Below, one piece after another: positions 1 to 7,467 of a stretch of DNA of 11,839 bases. Numbering within the stretch: the stretch's first letter is position 1; every line of letters starts with the position of its first letter. Under the pieces are notes generated by a model that worked only from the letters and a program-made list of their open reading frames with translations, ran no database searches and was not told the DNA's origin. Made by a program: the position numbers and the translations under genes. The DNA comes from Kaistia algarum (GTDB lineage Bacteria; Pseudomonadota; Alphaproteobacteria; Rhizobiales; Kaistiaceae), in NCBI RefSeq assembly GCF_026343945.1, contig NZ_JAPKNJ010000007.1:1-11839 (forward strand), in the 5' to 3' direction.

Positions 1-582
<582 letters not shown>

Positions 583-658
583 GCATCGCACCCGCACGTC
601 TTCCGTCGCCGCTGGGGCTCCTGTCTCCGGCGCCGGATGGCCGGCCGGTGACGAAAAT

Positions 659-662
659 GGAG
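659..662 (+). promoter_or_regulatory. Shine-Dalgarno GGAG for wcaI (GTG start)
   Basis: GGAG sits 7 bases before the GTG at 670. This spacing supports GTG as the true start, since the protein beginning there has the expected GT4 N-terminus (MKILILGLNYAPE). Confidence 0.6.
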
Positions 663-669
663 TGGGGCC

Positions 670-1935
670 GTGAAGATCCTCATCCTCGGCCTCAACTATG
701 CCCCGGAGAAGGTCGGCGTCGCCGTCTATACGAGCGGGATGGCCGAAGCGCTCGCGCGTTCCGGCCATGAGGTCGAGGTGGTCGTCGGCCAGCCCTATTA
801 CCCGGCCTGGAAGGTGGCGGAGGGCTACAGCCGCTGGCTTTACAAGCGTTCGACCGAGAACGGCGTCAAGATCCTGCGCTGCCCGCTTTATGTGCCGGCG
901 CGCCCGAGCGCGCTTCGTCGCGTGCTGCACCATATGAGCTTTGGCCTCGCGGCGTTGTTCCCGATGCTGACGCGTGCCATCGCCAGCCGCCCCGACATCG
1001 TCTTCACGGTCGCGCCCGCCCTCATCTCCGCGCCGGTCGCCGCGATCGCCGCACGGCTCTCGGGTGCGAAGAGCTGGCTGCATATCCAGGATTTCGAACT
1101 GGAGGCTGCCTTCGCCACGGGCCTGATGTCAGAGCAGGGACTGCTTCCACGGCTCGCCTCGTGGTTCGAGCGAACCACCCTGTCGCGCTTCGACGTGGTG
1201 AGTTCGATTTCCGATCCGATGTGCCGCAAGCTCGCTGCGAAGGGGGTCGCGGCCGAGCGGATCGTCCAATTCCGCAACTGGTCCGACATCGACGCCGTGC
1301 GCCCGTTGGAGACGCTCTCGCCTTACGCCGAAGAGTGGGGCGTGCACTCGCCGCATGTCCTGCTTTATTCCGGCAACATCGCCAACAAGCAAGGCATCGA
1401 GGTCCTGGTCGATGCGGCGCGCCTTCTTGCCGATCGCAAGGACCTCACCTTCGTGGTCTGCGGCGACGGCCCCAACCGCGAACGGCTGGAGCGCCTCGCC
1501 GATGGCCTTCCCAATCTGCGTTTCTTCCCGCTTCAGCCCAAGGAGCGGCTTGGCGAACTGCTCGGGCTCGCCTCGATCCATGTCCTGCCGCAGATCGCCG
1601 GCGCCGCCGATCTCGTGCTGCCCTCGAAGCTGACCAATATGTTGAGCTCCGGCCGCCCGATCATTGCGACTGCCGATCCGGGCACGGCGCTGGCGATCGA
1701 AGTCGAAGGCTGCGGAGTTGTGACGCCGCCGGGAGACGCCGAGGCGCTGGCAAAGGCGATTACGAATTTGATGGAAGACGCGGCGCTGCATCACCAATGC
1801 GGACAGAATGCGCGTCGCCGCGCCGAGGAGCGTTGGGCCAAGCCGAGCATATTGCGGGGTTTCGAAGCGAAGCTGTCGGCTCTTGCTGGTCGCCATTCGC
1901 ATACGGTCTCCGGCGCCGGGGACGTTCTGCCATGA
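670..1935 (+). CDS. wcaI: WcaI-family glycosyltransferase (GT4)
   Basis: Probable cytoplasmic GT-B transferase adding a sugar to the growing lipid-linked EPS repeat unit; WcaI of the colanic acid pathway is usually assigned as a fucosyltransferase, but donor and acceptor here are unknown. The protein has 421 residues (E. coli WcaI about 407). Features shared with WcaI are the N-terminal MKILILGLNYAPE, PYYPAW at 42-47, RCPLYVP near 70-76, LHIQDFE near 137-143, LYSGNIANKQG at 232-242, GDGPNRERL near 265, FFPLQ near 285-289, and AADLVLPSKLTNMLSSGRP at 312-330. The last holds the donor-binding region of the C-terminal Rossmann domain. Translation begins at GTG, supported by GGAG 7 bases upstream. 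It follows gmd, which suggests that a GDP-deoxyhexose could be the donor; that link is inference. Confidence 0.85.
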   Translation: MKILILGLNYAPEKVGVAVYTSGMAEALARSGHEVEVVVGQPYYPAWKVAEGYSRWLYKRSTENGVKILRCPLYVPARPSALRRVLHHMSFGLAALFPMLTRAIASRPDIVFTVAPALISAPVAAIAARLSGAKSWLHIQDFELEAAFATGLMSEQGLLPRLASWFERTTLSRFDVVSSISDPMCRKLAAKGVAAERIVQFRNWSDIDAVRPLETLSPYAEEWGVHSPHVLLYSGNIANKQGIEVLVDAARLLADRKDLTFVVCGDGPNRERLERLADGLPNLRFFPLQPKERLGELLGLASIHVLPQIAGAADLVLPSKLTNMLSSGRPIIATADPGTALAIEVEGCGVVTPPGDAEALAKAITNLMEDAALHHQCGQNARRRAEERWAKPSILRGFEAKLSALAGRHSHTVSGAGDVLP

Positions 1936-2047
1936 AGCATGATTCCATCCGCAGGCGCGAAGACCGGAGCCCTGCATCGACGAGTCTTAGGCGCAACGGC
2001 CAACACCGAGAGCTCGGACGTGGGCGACGCCATGCCGAATACGAAGC

Positions 2048-2051
2048 GGAG
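2048..2051 (+). promoter_or_regulatory. Shine-Dalgarno GGAG choosing the GT2 start
   Basis: GGAG with a 7-base spacer before the ATG at 2059. The in-frame upstream ATGs at 1939 and 2032 have no comparable site. The 2059 start also places VSVVVRSYNE right at the N-terminus, as is normal for GT2 enzymes. Confidence 0.55.
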
Positions 2052-2058
2052 TAGCAAG

Positions 2059-3012
2059 ATGCCCAGAGTGTCTGTCGTTGTCCGCAGCTACAATGAGAGC
2101 GAGCACATCGGGAAGCTGATGCGCGGGCTCGCATCGCAAAGCCACCAGGACTACGAGGTCGTTCTCGTCGATTCCGGCTCGACCGACGATACGGTCGCAA
2201 TCGCCGAGAGCCACGGTGCCCGTATCGTGCGGATCGACAAGTCGGAATTCTCCTTCGGGCGCGCGCTGAACATCGGCTGCGCCGCCGCGGAGGGTGAGAT
2301 TCTCGTCTTCGCCAGCGCCCATGTCTATCCGCTGCGGACCGACTGGATCGCCTCGCTGATCGCGCCCTTCGAGAGCCCTGCGATCGCCCTCACCTATGGC
2401 CGGCAGGTCGGAAACAGCGTCAGCAAGTTCTCCGAGCATCAGGTGTTCGATGCCTGGTTTCCCGCCCATTCGGTGGCGCGGCAGGCCAGCTATTTCTGCA
2501 ACAACGCCAATTGCGCCATCCGCCGCTCCGCCTGGGAGGAGCGACGCTACGACGAGACGCTGACCGGCCTCGAGGATCTCGCCTGGGCCAAGCTCGCACA
2601 GCAACAGGGCGGCCAGATTGCCTATGTCGCCGAGGCGGTGATCGCCCATGTCCATGACGAGACCTGGGCGCGTGTGCGCAATCGCTACCGCCGCGAGGCG
2701 ATCGCGCTCCGACGCATCGAATCCAATATCCGCGTCTCGTTCCGCGACTTTCTCGGGCTTGCGGCTGCCAATATCGCCGAGGATATCCGTCGCGCCCGCA
2801 AGCAGCGTGTGCTCAAGCGCGAATGGCGCTCGATCCTGCTGTTCCGCTTCAACCAGTTCTACGGGACGTGGCGCGGGCAGACGACCCATACGCCGATCGA
2901 CGCCGCGCTCCGCAACCGCTTCTACTATCCCGCGAGCCAGGCAGCGCCGCATGCCGCACCAGCCGAAAGCACCACGGCGGCGGCTCGCGAGCGCAGCATC
3001 CAATACGACTGA
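2059..3012 (+). CDS. Glycosyltransferase family 2
   Basis: Likely a GT-A fold inverting transferase acting on the EPS repeat unit at the cytoplasmic face of the membrane; the sugar is unknown. From the ATG at 2059 it has 317 residues. The GT2 fold is shown by VSVVVRSYNE at 4-13, the nucleotide-binding stretch VVLVDSGSTDDT at 34-45, a long acceptor region, and GLEDLAWAKLA at 170-180, whose ED supplies the usual catalytic base. Where most GT2 enzymes carry DXD, this one has FASAHVYPLRTDW near 84-96. This SAH-x-x-P form occurs in a subgroup of bacterial GT2 proteins related to rhamnosyltransferases. The frame stays open upstream to an ATG at 1939, just after the wcaI stop, giving an alternative 357-residue form. 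I prefer 2059 because of the ribosome-binding site and family alignment. There is no transmembrane segment. Confidence 0.85.
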   Translation: MPRVSVVVRSYNESEHIGKLMRGLASQSHQDYEVVLVDSGSTDDTVAIAESHGARIVRIDKSEFSFGRALNIGCAAAEGEILVFASAHVYPLRTDWIASLIAPFESPAIALTYGRQVGNSVSKFSEHQVFDAWFPAHSVARQASYFCNNANCAIRRSAWEERRYDETLTGLEDLAWAKLAQQQGGQIAYVAEAVIAHVHDETWARVRNRYRREAIALRRIESNIRVSFRDFLGLAAANIAEDIRRARKQRVLKREWRSILLFRFNQFYGTWRGQTTHTPIDAALRNRFYYPASQAAPHAAPAESTTAAARERSIQYD

Positions 3013-3075
3013 CCGGCTCGCTTGTCGCTCGGGCGCCGGGGGGCCGGCCGAAATTCAAGACAGATCGTGCCGTAA

Positions 3076-4242
3076 ATGAAGATCATCAATTTCATCGCTT
3101 CCGTCGACATGCGCCAAGGTGGCCCGGTCGAAGGACTGCGCATTACCGGCGAGGAATTGGGCCAGCGCGGCCATGTCGTCGAGGCCGCGAGCCTGGACGA
3201 CCCGGCGGCGGATCATGTGGCCCGCTTTCCGGTCAAGACCCACGCGACGGGACCCGGAATGCTGCGTGGCCGCGTCGTGCCTGGCTTTTCCCGTTGGGTG
3301 CGCGAGCACGCGGACGACTACGACGTCGCCGTGGTTCACGGGCTATGGAACCCAGCATCCTTTGGGGGGCATGGGGCGCTGAAGCAGTCCGGCCTCCCCT
3401 ATGTCGTCTTCTCCCACGGCATGATGGATCCGTGGTTCAACGAGAAATATCCACTCAAGAACGTCGCCAAACAGGCCTTCTGGCTGGCGATCCAGGGGCC
3501 GGTTCTGCGCGACGCGCACTCGGTGCTGTTCACCTCCGAGGAAGAGCGCCGCCTGGCGCGGACGTCCTTCCACCGTCATGATTATCGCGAGCGCGTCGTG
3601 GCGTTCGGGGCCGCCGACGCGCCGGATCGCCCGGCGGCTCAGGCAGAAGCCTTCGCCGCCGCGCTGCCGGAGCTCTCCGGCCGGCGCTATCTGCTGTTCC
3701 TGAGCCGCATCCACCCCAAGAAGGGCTGCGACCTGCTGGTTAAGGCGTTTGCCGCCACCGCAGATCTGCAGCCTGACCTCGACATCGTCATCGCAGGCCC
3801 GGATCAGGTCGGCTGGCGGGCCGAACTGGAGCCGCTTGCCGCTAGCTTCGGCATCGGCAGCCGGATCCACTGGCCGGGCATGCTGGAGGGGGATGCCAAA
3901 TGGGGCGCCTTCCGGGGCGCCGATGCCTTCGTGCTGCCGTCGCATCAGGAGAATTTCGGTATCGTCGTGGCCGAGGCGATGGCTTGCCACACGCCGGTGC
4001 TGATCACCGACAAGGTCAATATCTGGCGGGAGATCGAGACATCGGGTGGCGGTCTCGTCGAGACGGACACCGAGGCCGGCATCGAGCGCATGTTGCGGGC
4101 ATTTCTCGCGCTGCCGACCGCGGCGCGGCGAGAGATGGGCGAGCGCGCGCGCGAGGGCTATGAACGCTTCTTCGGCACGGGGGCCGCAGCCGAGGACCTT
4201 CTGAGCGTACTCCATGAAGCGATCGAGACCGGGACGCGATGA
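3076..4242 (+). CDS. Glycosyltransferase family 4 (GT-B)
   Basis: A second retaining-type transferase of the cluster, 388 residues. The N-terminal acceptor domain begins MKIINFIASVDMRQGGPVEG, with the glycine-rich loop typical of this GT4 subgroup, followed by VVHGLWNPASFGGH near 87-99 and FSHGMMDPWF near 112-121. The C-terminal donor domain has LFLSRIHPKKGCDLLVKAF at 207-225, VIAGPDQ near 238-244, and LPSHQENFGIVVAEAMA at 287-303, whose Glu292 and Glu300 form the GT4 E-x7-E motif. The start follows a 63-base gap and lacks a strong Shine-Dalgarno, although the N-terminus fits the family exactly. Its stop overlaps the wcaF start (ATGA at 4239-4242), which implies translational coupling. Sugar specificity cannot be read from the sequence. 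Confidence 0.9.
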   Translation: MKIINFIASVDMRQGGPVEGLRITGEELGQRGHVVEAASLDDPAADHVARFPVKTHATGPGMLRGRVVPGFSRWVREHADDYDVAVVHGLWNPASFGGHGALKQSGLPYVVFSHGMMDPWFNEKYPLKNVAKQAFWLAIQGPVLRDAHSVLFTSEEERRLARTSFHRHDYRERVVAFGAADAPDRPAAQAEAFAAALPELSGRRYLLFLSRIHPKKGCDLLVKAFAATADLQPDLDIVIAGPDQVGWRAELEPLAASFGIGSRIHWPGMLEGDAKWGAFRGADAFVLPSHQENFGIVVAEAMACHTPVLITDKVNIWREIETSGGGLVETDTEAGIERMLRAFLALPTAARREMGERAREGYERFFGTGAAAEDLLSVLHEAIETGTR

Positions 4243-4835
4243 GCAGCAAGCTGAAGACCGAGACGGCAAAGGGCGTTCTCGACGCTTCCAAGAGCGGCGG
4301 CGTCCATGGCGGCGCCTATTTCTCGCTGAAGCATCGCCTGTTCCGCGCCGTCTGGAATGTCGTCTGGCTCGTCTTTGCCTCCTGGACGCCCCCTCCCCTG
4401 CATCCATGGCGGCGCTTCCTGCTGCGCCTCTTCGGGGCGAAGATCGGCAAGCGGACCCGCATCTATGGCAGTGCCCGCATCTGGTATCCGCCGAACCTGG
4501 AAATGGGCGACTATTCCGTGCTCGGCTGGAAGGTGAACTGCTACAGCCAGGGCAAGATCGTGCTGGAGGACTACGCCAATGTCGCTCAATACGTCCATCT
4601 GGTGACAGGATCGCACGACATCGACGATCCGAGCTTCCAGCTTTATACGAAGCCGATCCGCATCTGCCGGCACGCCTGGATTGCCTCGGACGCCTTTGTT
4701 GGCCCCGGCGTCACCGTCCATGAGGGCGCCGTGCTCGGCGGGCGCGCCGTTGCCTTCCGCGATCTCGACGCCTGGACCGTCTATGTCGGCAATCCGGCGC
4801 GGGTGGTCCGACCACGCAAGCGGTTCGACCTCTAG
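4239..4835 (+). CDS. wcaF: WcaF-family EPS O-acetyltransferase (left-handed beta-helix)
   Basis: Probably transfers acetyl from acetyl-CoA to a sugar of the EPS repeat unit in the cytoplasm. The 198-residue protein resembles E. coli WcaF (about 182) along its length. It has SWTPPPLHPWRRFLLRLFGA near 48-67 followed by KIGKRTRIYGSARI at the start of the hexapeptide-repeat coil, then GDYSVLG near 90-96. VTGSHDIDDPSF near 122-133 contains His126, the likely catalytic base, and AFVGPGVTVHEGAVLGGRA near 152-170 and YVGNPARVVRPRK at the end complete the domain. The N-terminal 25 residues are a short extension without clear homology. The ATG lies in the stop of the preceding GT4 gene (ATGA), so the two are probably co-translated. 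WcaB- or maltose-acetyltransferase-type enzymes are less likely because of the WcaF-specific N-terminal stretch. Confidence 0.88.
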   Translation: MSSKLKTETAKGVLDASKSGGVHGGAYFSLKHRLFRAVWNVVWLVFASWTPPPLHPWRRFLLRLFGAKIGKRTRIYGSARIWYPPNLEMGDYSVLGWKVNCYSQGKIVLEDYANVAQYVHLVTGSHDIDDPSFQLYTKPIRICRHAWIASDAFVGPGVTVHEGAVLGGRAVAFRDLDAWTVYVGNPARVVRPRKRFDL

Positions 4836-4890
4836 CCGGCATCCGGACTTCCGTCGGCTCCCCTCCTCTCTCGCGGAAACAGCACGATCC

Positions 4891-5862
4891 ATGGGCGAAA
4901 AGATCCTTCTGACCGGCGGGTCCGGCTTCATCGGTTCCGAGATCGTCGATCTGGCGCTGGAGCGCGGCTTCAAGGTCCGCATTCTCGATATCCGCCCACC
5001 CCGCACGCCCGCGCATCTGGCGTTCTGGCGCAAGGTCGACATCCGTGACGCCGCAACGGTATCCGAGCAGATCGCCGAATTCGCGCCGGACCGTCTACTG
5101 CATCTGGCCAGCGACATCGACGTCACCATCCGGACCCTGGCCGAATTCAAGACGACGATCGACGGCACGGCGAATGTGCTGGCCGCAGCCGCCAGGCTGC
5201 CGGAACTGAAGCGCTTCATCCATGTTTCGACGCAGTTCGTCGTGCGTCCCGGTGTCGAACCGGAAGATGAGCGCTATCTGGAGCCCTACACGGTCTATGG
5301 CGAGGCGAAGGCGGAAACCGAGAAGCTGGTCTGGGCCGCCAATCTGCCGGCACCCTGGTTCATCCTGCGCCCGGTCATCATCTGGGGGCCGAACCACCCG
5401 ACCTTCGCGCAGCAGATTTTCCGCCATATGGGAACGCGGCGCTATCTCCATCCGGTCGGACGCGAGCCGATCAACCGGGCCTTTGGCTATGTCACCAATG
5501 TGGCCGAGCAGATGATGATATTCGCCACGATGGATCCGGCGCTCGCGAGCCGGCATGTCTATTATGTCGGCGACGGCACGATCGACTATGATCTCTGGGC
5601 CGACGCTTTCTCGGTAGGCCTCACCGGCAAGCCGGCGCGCCGTATCCCGGTCTGGCTTCTGAAGCTCATGGGGACGGCGGGCGACGCGGTCAAGGCGACC
5701 GGCCTTCGCTCTCCCATCGATTCAGGGCGCGCGTTCCGCATGTCGACCGCCAGCAAGGTCGATCTGTCGCCGACACTGGAGATCACCGGTTCGCCGAAGA
5801 TCGGTTTCGACGAGGGCGTCCGACGGACGCTGGAATGGCTGCGCCGACAGGGCGAAGCATGA
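4891..5862 (+). CDS. Extended SDR: NAD(P)-dependent sugar epimerase/dehydratase
   Basis: Cytoplasmic extended short-chain dehydrogenase/reductase of 323 residues, probably acting on a nucleotide sugar or its lipid-linked form for this EPS cluster; the substrate is not recognisable. The N-terminal nucleotide-binding motif is TGGSGFIGSE at 8-17, with Asp33 (RILDIR) at the end of beta-2 favouring NAD over NADP. DIRD near 50-53 would contact adenine, HLAS is near 71-74, and the catalytic set is Ser113 (HVST), Tyr136 and Lys140 (YGEAK). LRPVIIWGPNHPTF near 159-172 is the substrate-side motif. The frame is open back to 4681 but that region belongs to wcaF; the Rossmann fold starts right at the ATG at 4891. 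The ribosome-binding site is weak. A 3-beta-HSD-like SDR subgroup is an alternative. Confidence 0.85.
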   Translation: MGEKILLTGGSGFIGSEIVDLALERGFKVRILDIRPPRTPAHLAFWRKVDIRDAATVSEQIAEFAPDRLLHLASDIDVTIRTLAEFKTTIDGTANVLAAAARLPELKRFIHVSTQFVVRPGVEPEDERYLEPYTVYGEAKAETEKLVWAANLPAPWFILRPVIIWGPNHPTFAQQIFRHMGTRRYLHPVGREPINRAFGYVTNVAEQMMIFATMDPALASRHVYYVGDGTIDYDLWADAFSVGLTGKPARRIPVWLLKLMGTAGDAVKATGLRSPIDSGRAFRMSTASKVDLSPTLEITGSPKIGFDEGVRRTLEWLRRQGEA

Positions 5863-5874
5863 GAGAAGAGGAAC

Positions 5875-5878
5875 GGAG
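5875..5878 (+). promoter_or_regulatory. Shine-Dalgarno GGAG choosing the hydrolase start
   Basis: GGAG is 7 bases ahead of the ATG at 5886. It favours this start over the in-frame ATG at 5859, which overlaps the SDR stop. The 5886 start also yields a more normal signal peptide without an acidic N-terminal extension (MREEERSRP). Confidence 0.5.
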
Positions 5879-5885
5879 CAGGCCG

Positions 5886-6677
5886 ATGCGAGCTGTGAAC
5901 GGAGTGTGGACGGCGTGCAGCGTCGCCGGGCGTCTAGCCATTGCCCTGGCCGCGATCATGGTGCTGGCCGGTGCGGGTGCCATGGCTGCCACCACTTGTC
6001 CGCCAGCGGCGCTCTCGGTTGCCACGACGCCGGTGCCGATGCAGAACGTGGATAAATACACGATCTTCCTCGACCAGACGAAGAAGCTCGGCAATCCGGT
6101 GGACGTCGTTCTGTTCGGCGACAGCCTGATGGAGGGCTGGAGCGCGCTGACGCCGCCGCTCAAGAACTACAAGGTGATGAATCTCGGGCTCGGCAACGAC
6201 ACCACGCAGAACACGCTCTGGCGCCTGCAGCAGATCCAGTCGAACAAGCTCGACCCGAAGATCGTCATCATGACGCTCGGCACCAATAATCTCGGGCTCG
6301 GCGATCCGGCCTGCGGCATTGCCGAGGGCGTGCGTCAGGCGCTGAGCGGCACGCATGCGCTGTGGCCGAACGCGCAGATCCTCTATATCGCCATCCCGCC
6401 GCGCGGCCCGTTCTTCGACTTCCGCGACGATGTGCGGATCGCGGCGAACAACGAGATCAAGGCATTCGCGACGGAGAATCCCTGGGTCGAGTTCATTAAC
6501 GTCGACAGCCGCATGACATGCGATTTCTACGGCAAGGTGGGCGACGTCGACCGGATGATCGGGTGGATGTGGCCGCCCGCAAGCCGCTGCCCCAACTACA
6601 AGTCCGACTCTCTGCATTGGAGTTCGGACGGCTATGCCATTCTCGGCCAGGTCATCGGCTCGAAGCGCGAGCCCTGA
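5886..6677 (+). CDS. Exported SGNH/GDSL-family hydrolase
   Basis: Probable periplasmic or secreted esterase of the SGNH fold, possibly removing acetyl or other acyl groups from polysaccharide. From the ATG at 5886 it has 263 residues. Residues 1-34 form a signal peptide: a basic start, a hydrophobic core LAIALAAIMVLAGAGAMA, and an A-x-A site before Ala35. Block I is VVLFGDSLMEGW with nucleophile Ser80. Block II is NLGLGNDTTQ at 99-108 (oxyanion Gly). Block III is TLGTNNLG at 130-137 (Asn134). Block V is SDSLHWSSDGY at 240-250 with Asp241 and His244. Four cysteines in the mature part (38, 143, 212, 235) could make two disulfides, fitting export. It follows the SDR gene by 23 bases (or overlaps it if the 5859 start is used), so it is probably the last gene of the EPS operon. 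A lipase or lysophospholipase role is possible. Confidence 0.85.
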   Translation: MRAVNGVWTACSVAGRLAIALAAIMVLAGAGAMAATTCPPAALSVATTPVPMQNVDKYTIFLDQTKKLGNPVDVVLFGDSLMEGWSALTPPLKNYKVMNLGLGNDTTQNTLWRLQQIQSNKLDPKIVIMTLGTNNLGLGDPACGIAEGVRQALSGTHALWPNAQILYIAIPPRGPFFDFRDDVRIAANNEIKAFATENPWVEFINVDSRMTCDFYGKVGDVDRMIGWMWPPASRCPNYKSDSLHWSSDGYAILGQVIGSKREP

Positions 6678-6688
6678 CCGGCAGAGCG

Positions 6689-6713
6689 CAATCGCCTTCA
6701 GGCGAAGGCATTG
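6689..6713. terminator. Hairpin between convergent genes (possible bidirectional terminator)
   Basis: A stem gccttc/gaaggc (6694-6699 with 6704-6709, loop 6700-6703) is extended by caat/attg (6689-6692 with 6710-6713) with one bulged C. It lies 11 bases after the hydrolase stop and spans the exoD stop, where two transcription units meet head-on. There is no clear T-run on either strand, so its role is uncertain. Confidence 0.4.
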
Positions 6714-7345
6714 GTCAGGATGAAGATGGCGGATTTCACGATCGCGTAGACGACCCCGGAGACCAGCACGACCGAGGTCGCCGTCAGCAACAGGCCGGCA
6801 ATGATCCACACGCCGTCCCGCTCCAGCACACCAAGTGCCAGCATACAGATGGTCAGCGCCGGCAGCATGTTGCCAAGCGGAATCGGCAGGAACAGGATGA
6901 TGGCGAGGGCGAAGCAGACCGCGCCGATCCCATATTCGAAGGGCGGCCGCGTAATCCCGCTGAGGCGCGGCTTGAGCAGCTTCTCCGCCCGTGCCAGCCA
7001 AGGCTCGGCCTTGTTCATCAGCGCCGCGAAATCCCGTCTCGCGATCGAGCGGTTGGCAATCAGCTTCGGCAACCAGGGTGGCCGCCCCAACGCCAGTTGA
7101 GCCGCCAGGAAGATGAGCGGCGCGCCCAGCACGGTCGACGTCCCCGGCGGGGTCGGCAGCACGTTCGGCAGCGCGAAGATAAGCAGCAGCGCGCCGATGG
7201 CGCGGTCCTTCATCGCCAGGAGCATATCGGCGATGGCGATCCTCTCGCGGCTGGGATCATCGGCGATCTCGCGCAGAAGTTCTGAAAGTCGGCGGGGCCG
7301 AACTGGGCCGGCTGCCGCCGAGCTGGATGGCTCTTCGAGGAGCAT
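6698..7345 (-). CDS. ExoD-family exopolysaccharide synthesis membrane protein
   Basis: Inner-membrane protein of 215 residues in the ExoD family, named for Sinorhizobium meliloti exoD, in which mutants are altered in exopolysaccharide and alkali tolerance; its biochemical activity is unknown. A cytoplasmic N-terminus (about 1-47) is followed by hydrophobic segments near 48-62, 70-86, 137-155, 160-174, 178-196 and 197-212. The two diagnostic, repeat-like motifs are present: LPNVLPTPPGTSTVLGAP near 59-76, and LPIPLGNMLPALTICMLALG near 153-172 followed by VLERDG. The start at 7345 is the longest ATG and has no strong Shine-Dalgarno; the next Met is at residue 41, inside the conserved part. The gene converges on the EPS cluster but is not part of it, and a hairpin separates it from the BI-1 gene upstream. 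Confidence 0.88.
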   Translation of the reverse strand: MLLEEPSSSAAAGPVRPRRLSELLREIADDPSRERIAIADMLLAMKDRAIGALLLIFALPNVLPTPPGTSTVLGAPLIFLAAQLALGRPPWLPKLIANRSIARRDFAALMNKAEPWLARAEKLLKPRLSGITRPPFEYGIGAVCFALAIILFLPIPLGNMLPALTICMLALGVLERDGVWIIAGLLLTATSVVLVSGVVYAIVKSAIFILTNAFA

Positions 7346-7404
7346 GCGAACGCGTTGATCCGTGATGCGGGCGCTTGGAGAGGTAAGCGTCCCTTAGCAT
7401 GAAG

Positions 7405-7429
7405 CGGGGGCGGACACCATCCGCCCCCG
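7405..7429 (-). terminator. Strong terminator hairpin after the BI-1 gene
   Basis: Perfect 10-base-pair GC-rich stem (7405-7414 with 7420-7429) around a 5-base loop, 39 bases past the BI-1 stop. On the - strand it is followed by CTTCAT, only weakly T-rich. Its place between two same-strand genes indicates that the sigma/anti-sigma/BI-1 transcript ends here and exoD uses its own promoter within 7346-7404. No clear promoter sequence stands out there. Confidence 0.65.
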
Positions 7430-7467
7430 AACTGTGAAACCGGCCGCCGCAGGGGCGCGAACCCAAC

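Noticed and set aside
623..1919. A 14-base direct repeat (gtctccggcgccgg) at 623-636 and 1906-1919, flanking most of wcaI
   Set aside because: It is short, contains a self-complementary GC core common in such DNA, and the second copy is coding; no sign of mobile-element ends or a target duplication.
1987..5219. Long antisense open frames, for example 1987-3003, 3343-4407 and 4158-5219 on the - strand (each over 330 codons)
   Set aside because: They lie opposite well-supported glycosyltransferase, wcaF and SDR genes, show no family motifs and have Arg/Ala-rich translations typical of the shadow strand in high-GC DNA.
5934..7001. Antisense open frame of 355 codons over the SGNH hydrolase and the 3' end of exoD
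   Set aside because: The + strand protein has full SGNH motifs and a signal peptide, and exoD is clear in another - strand frame; this frame has no recognisable domain.
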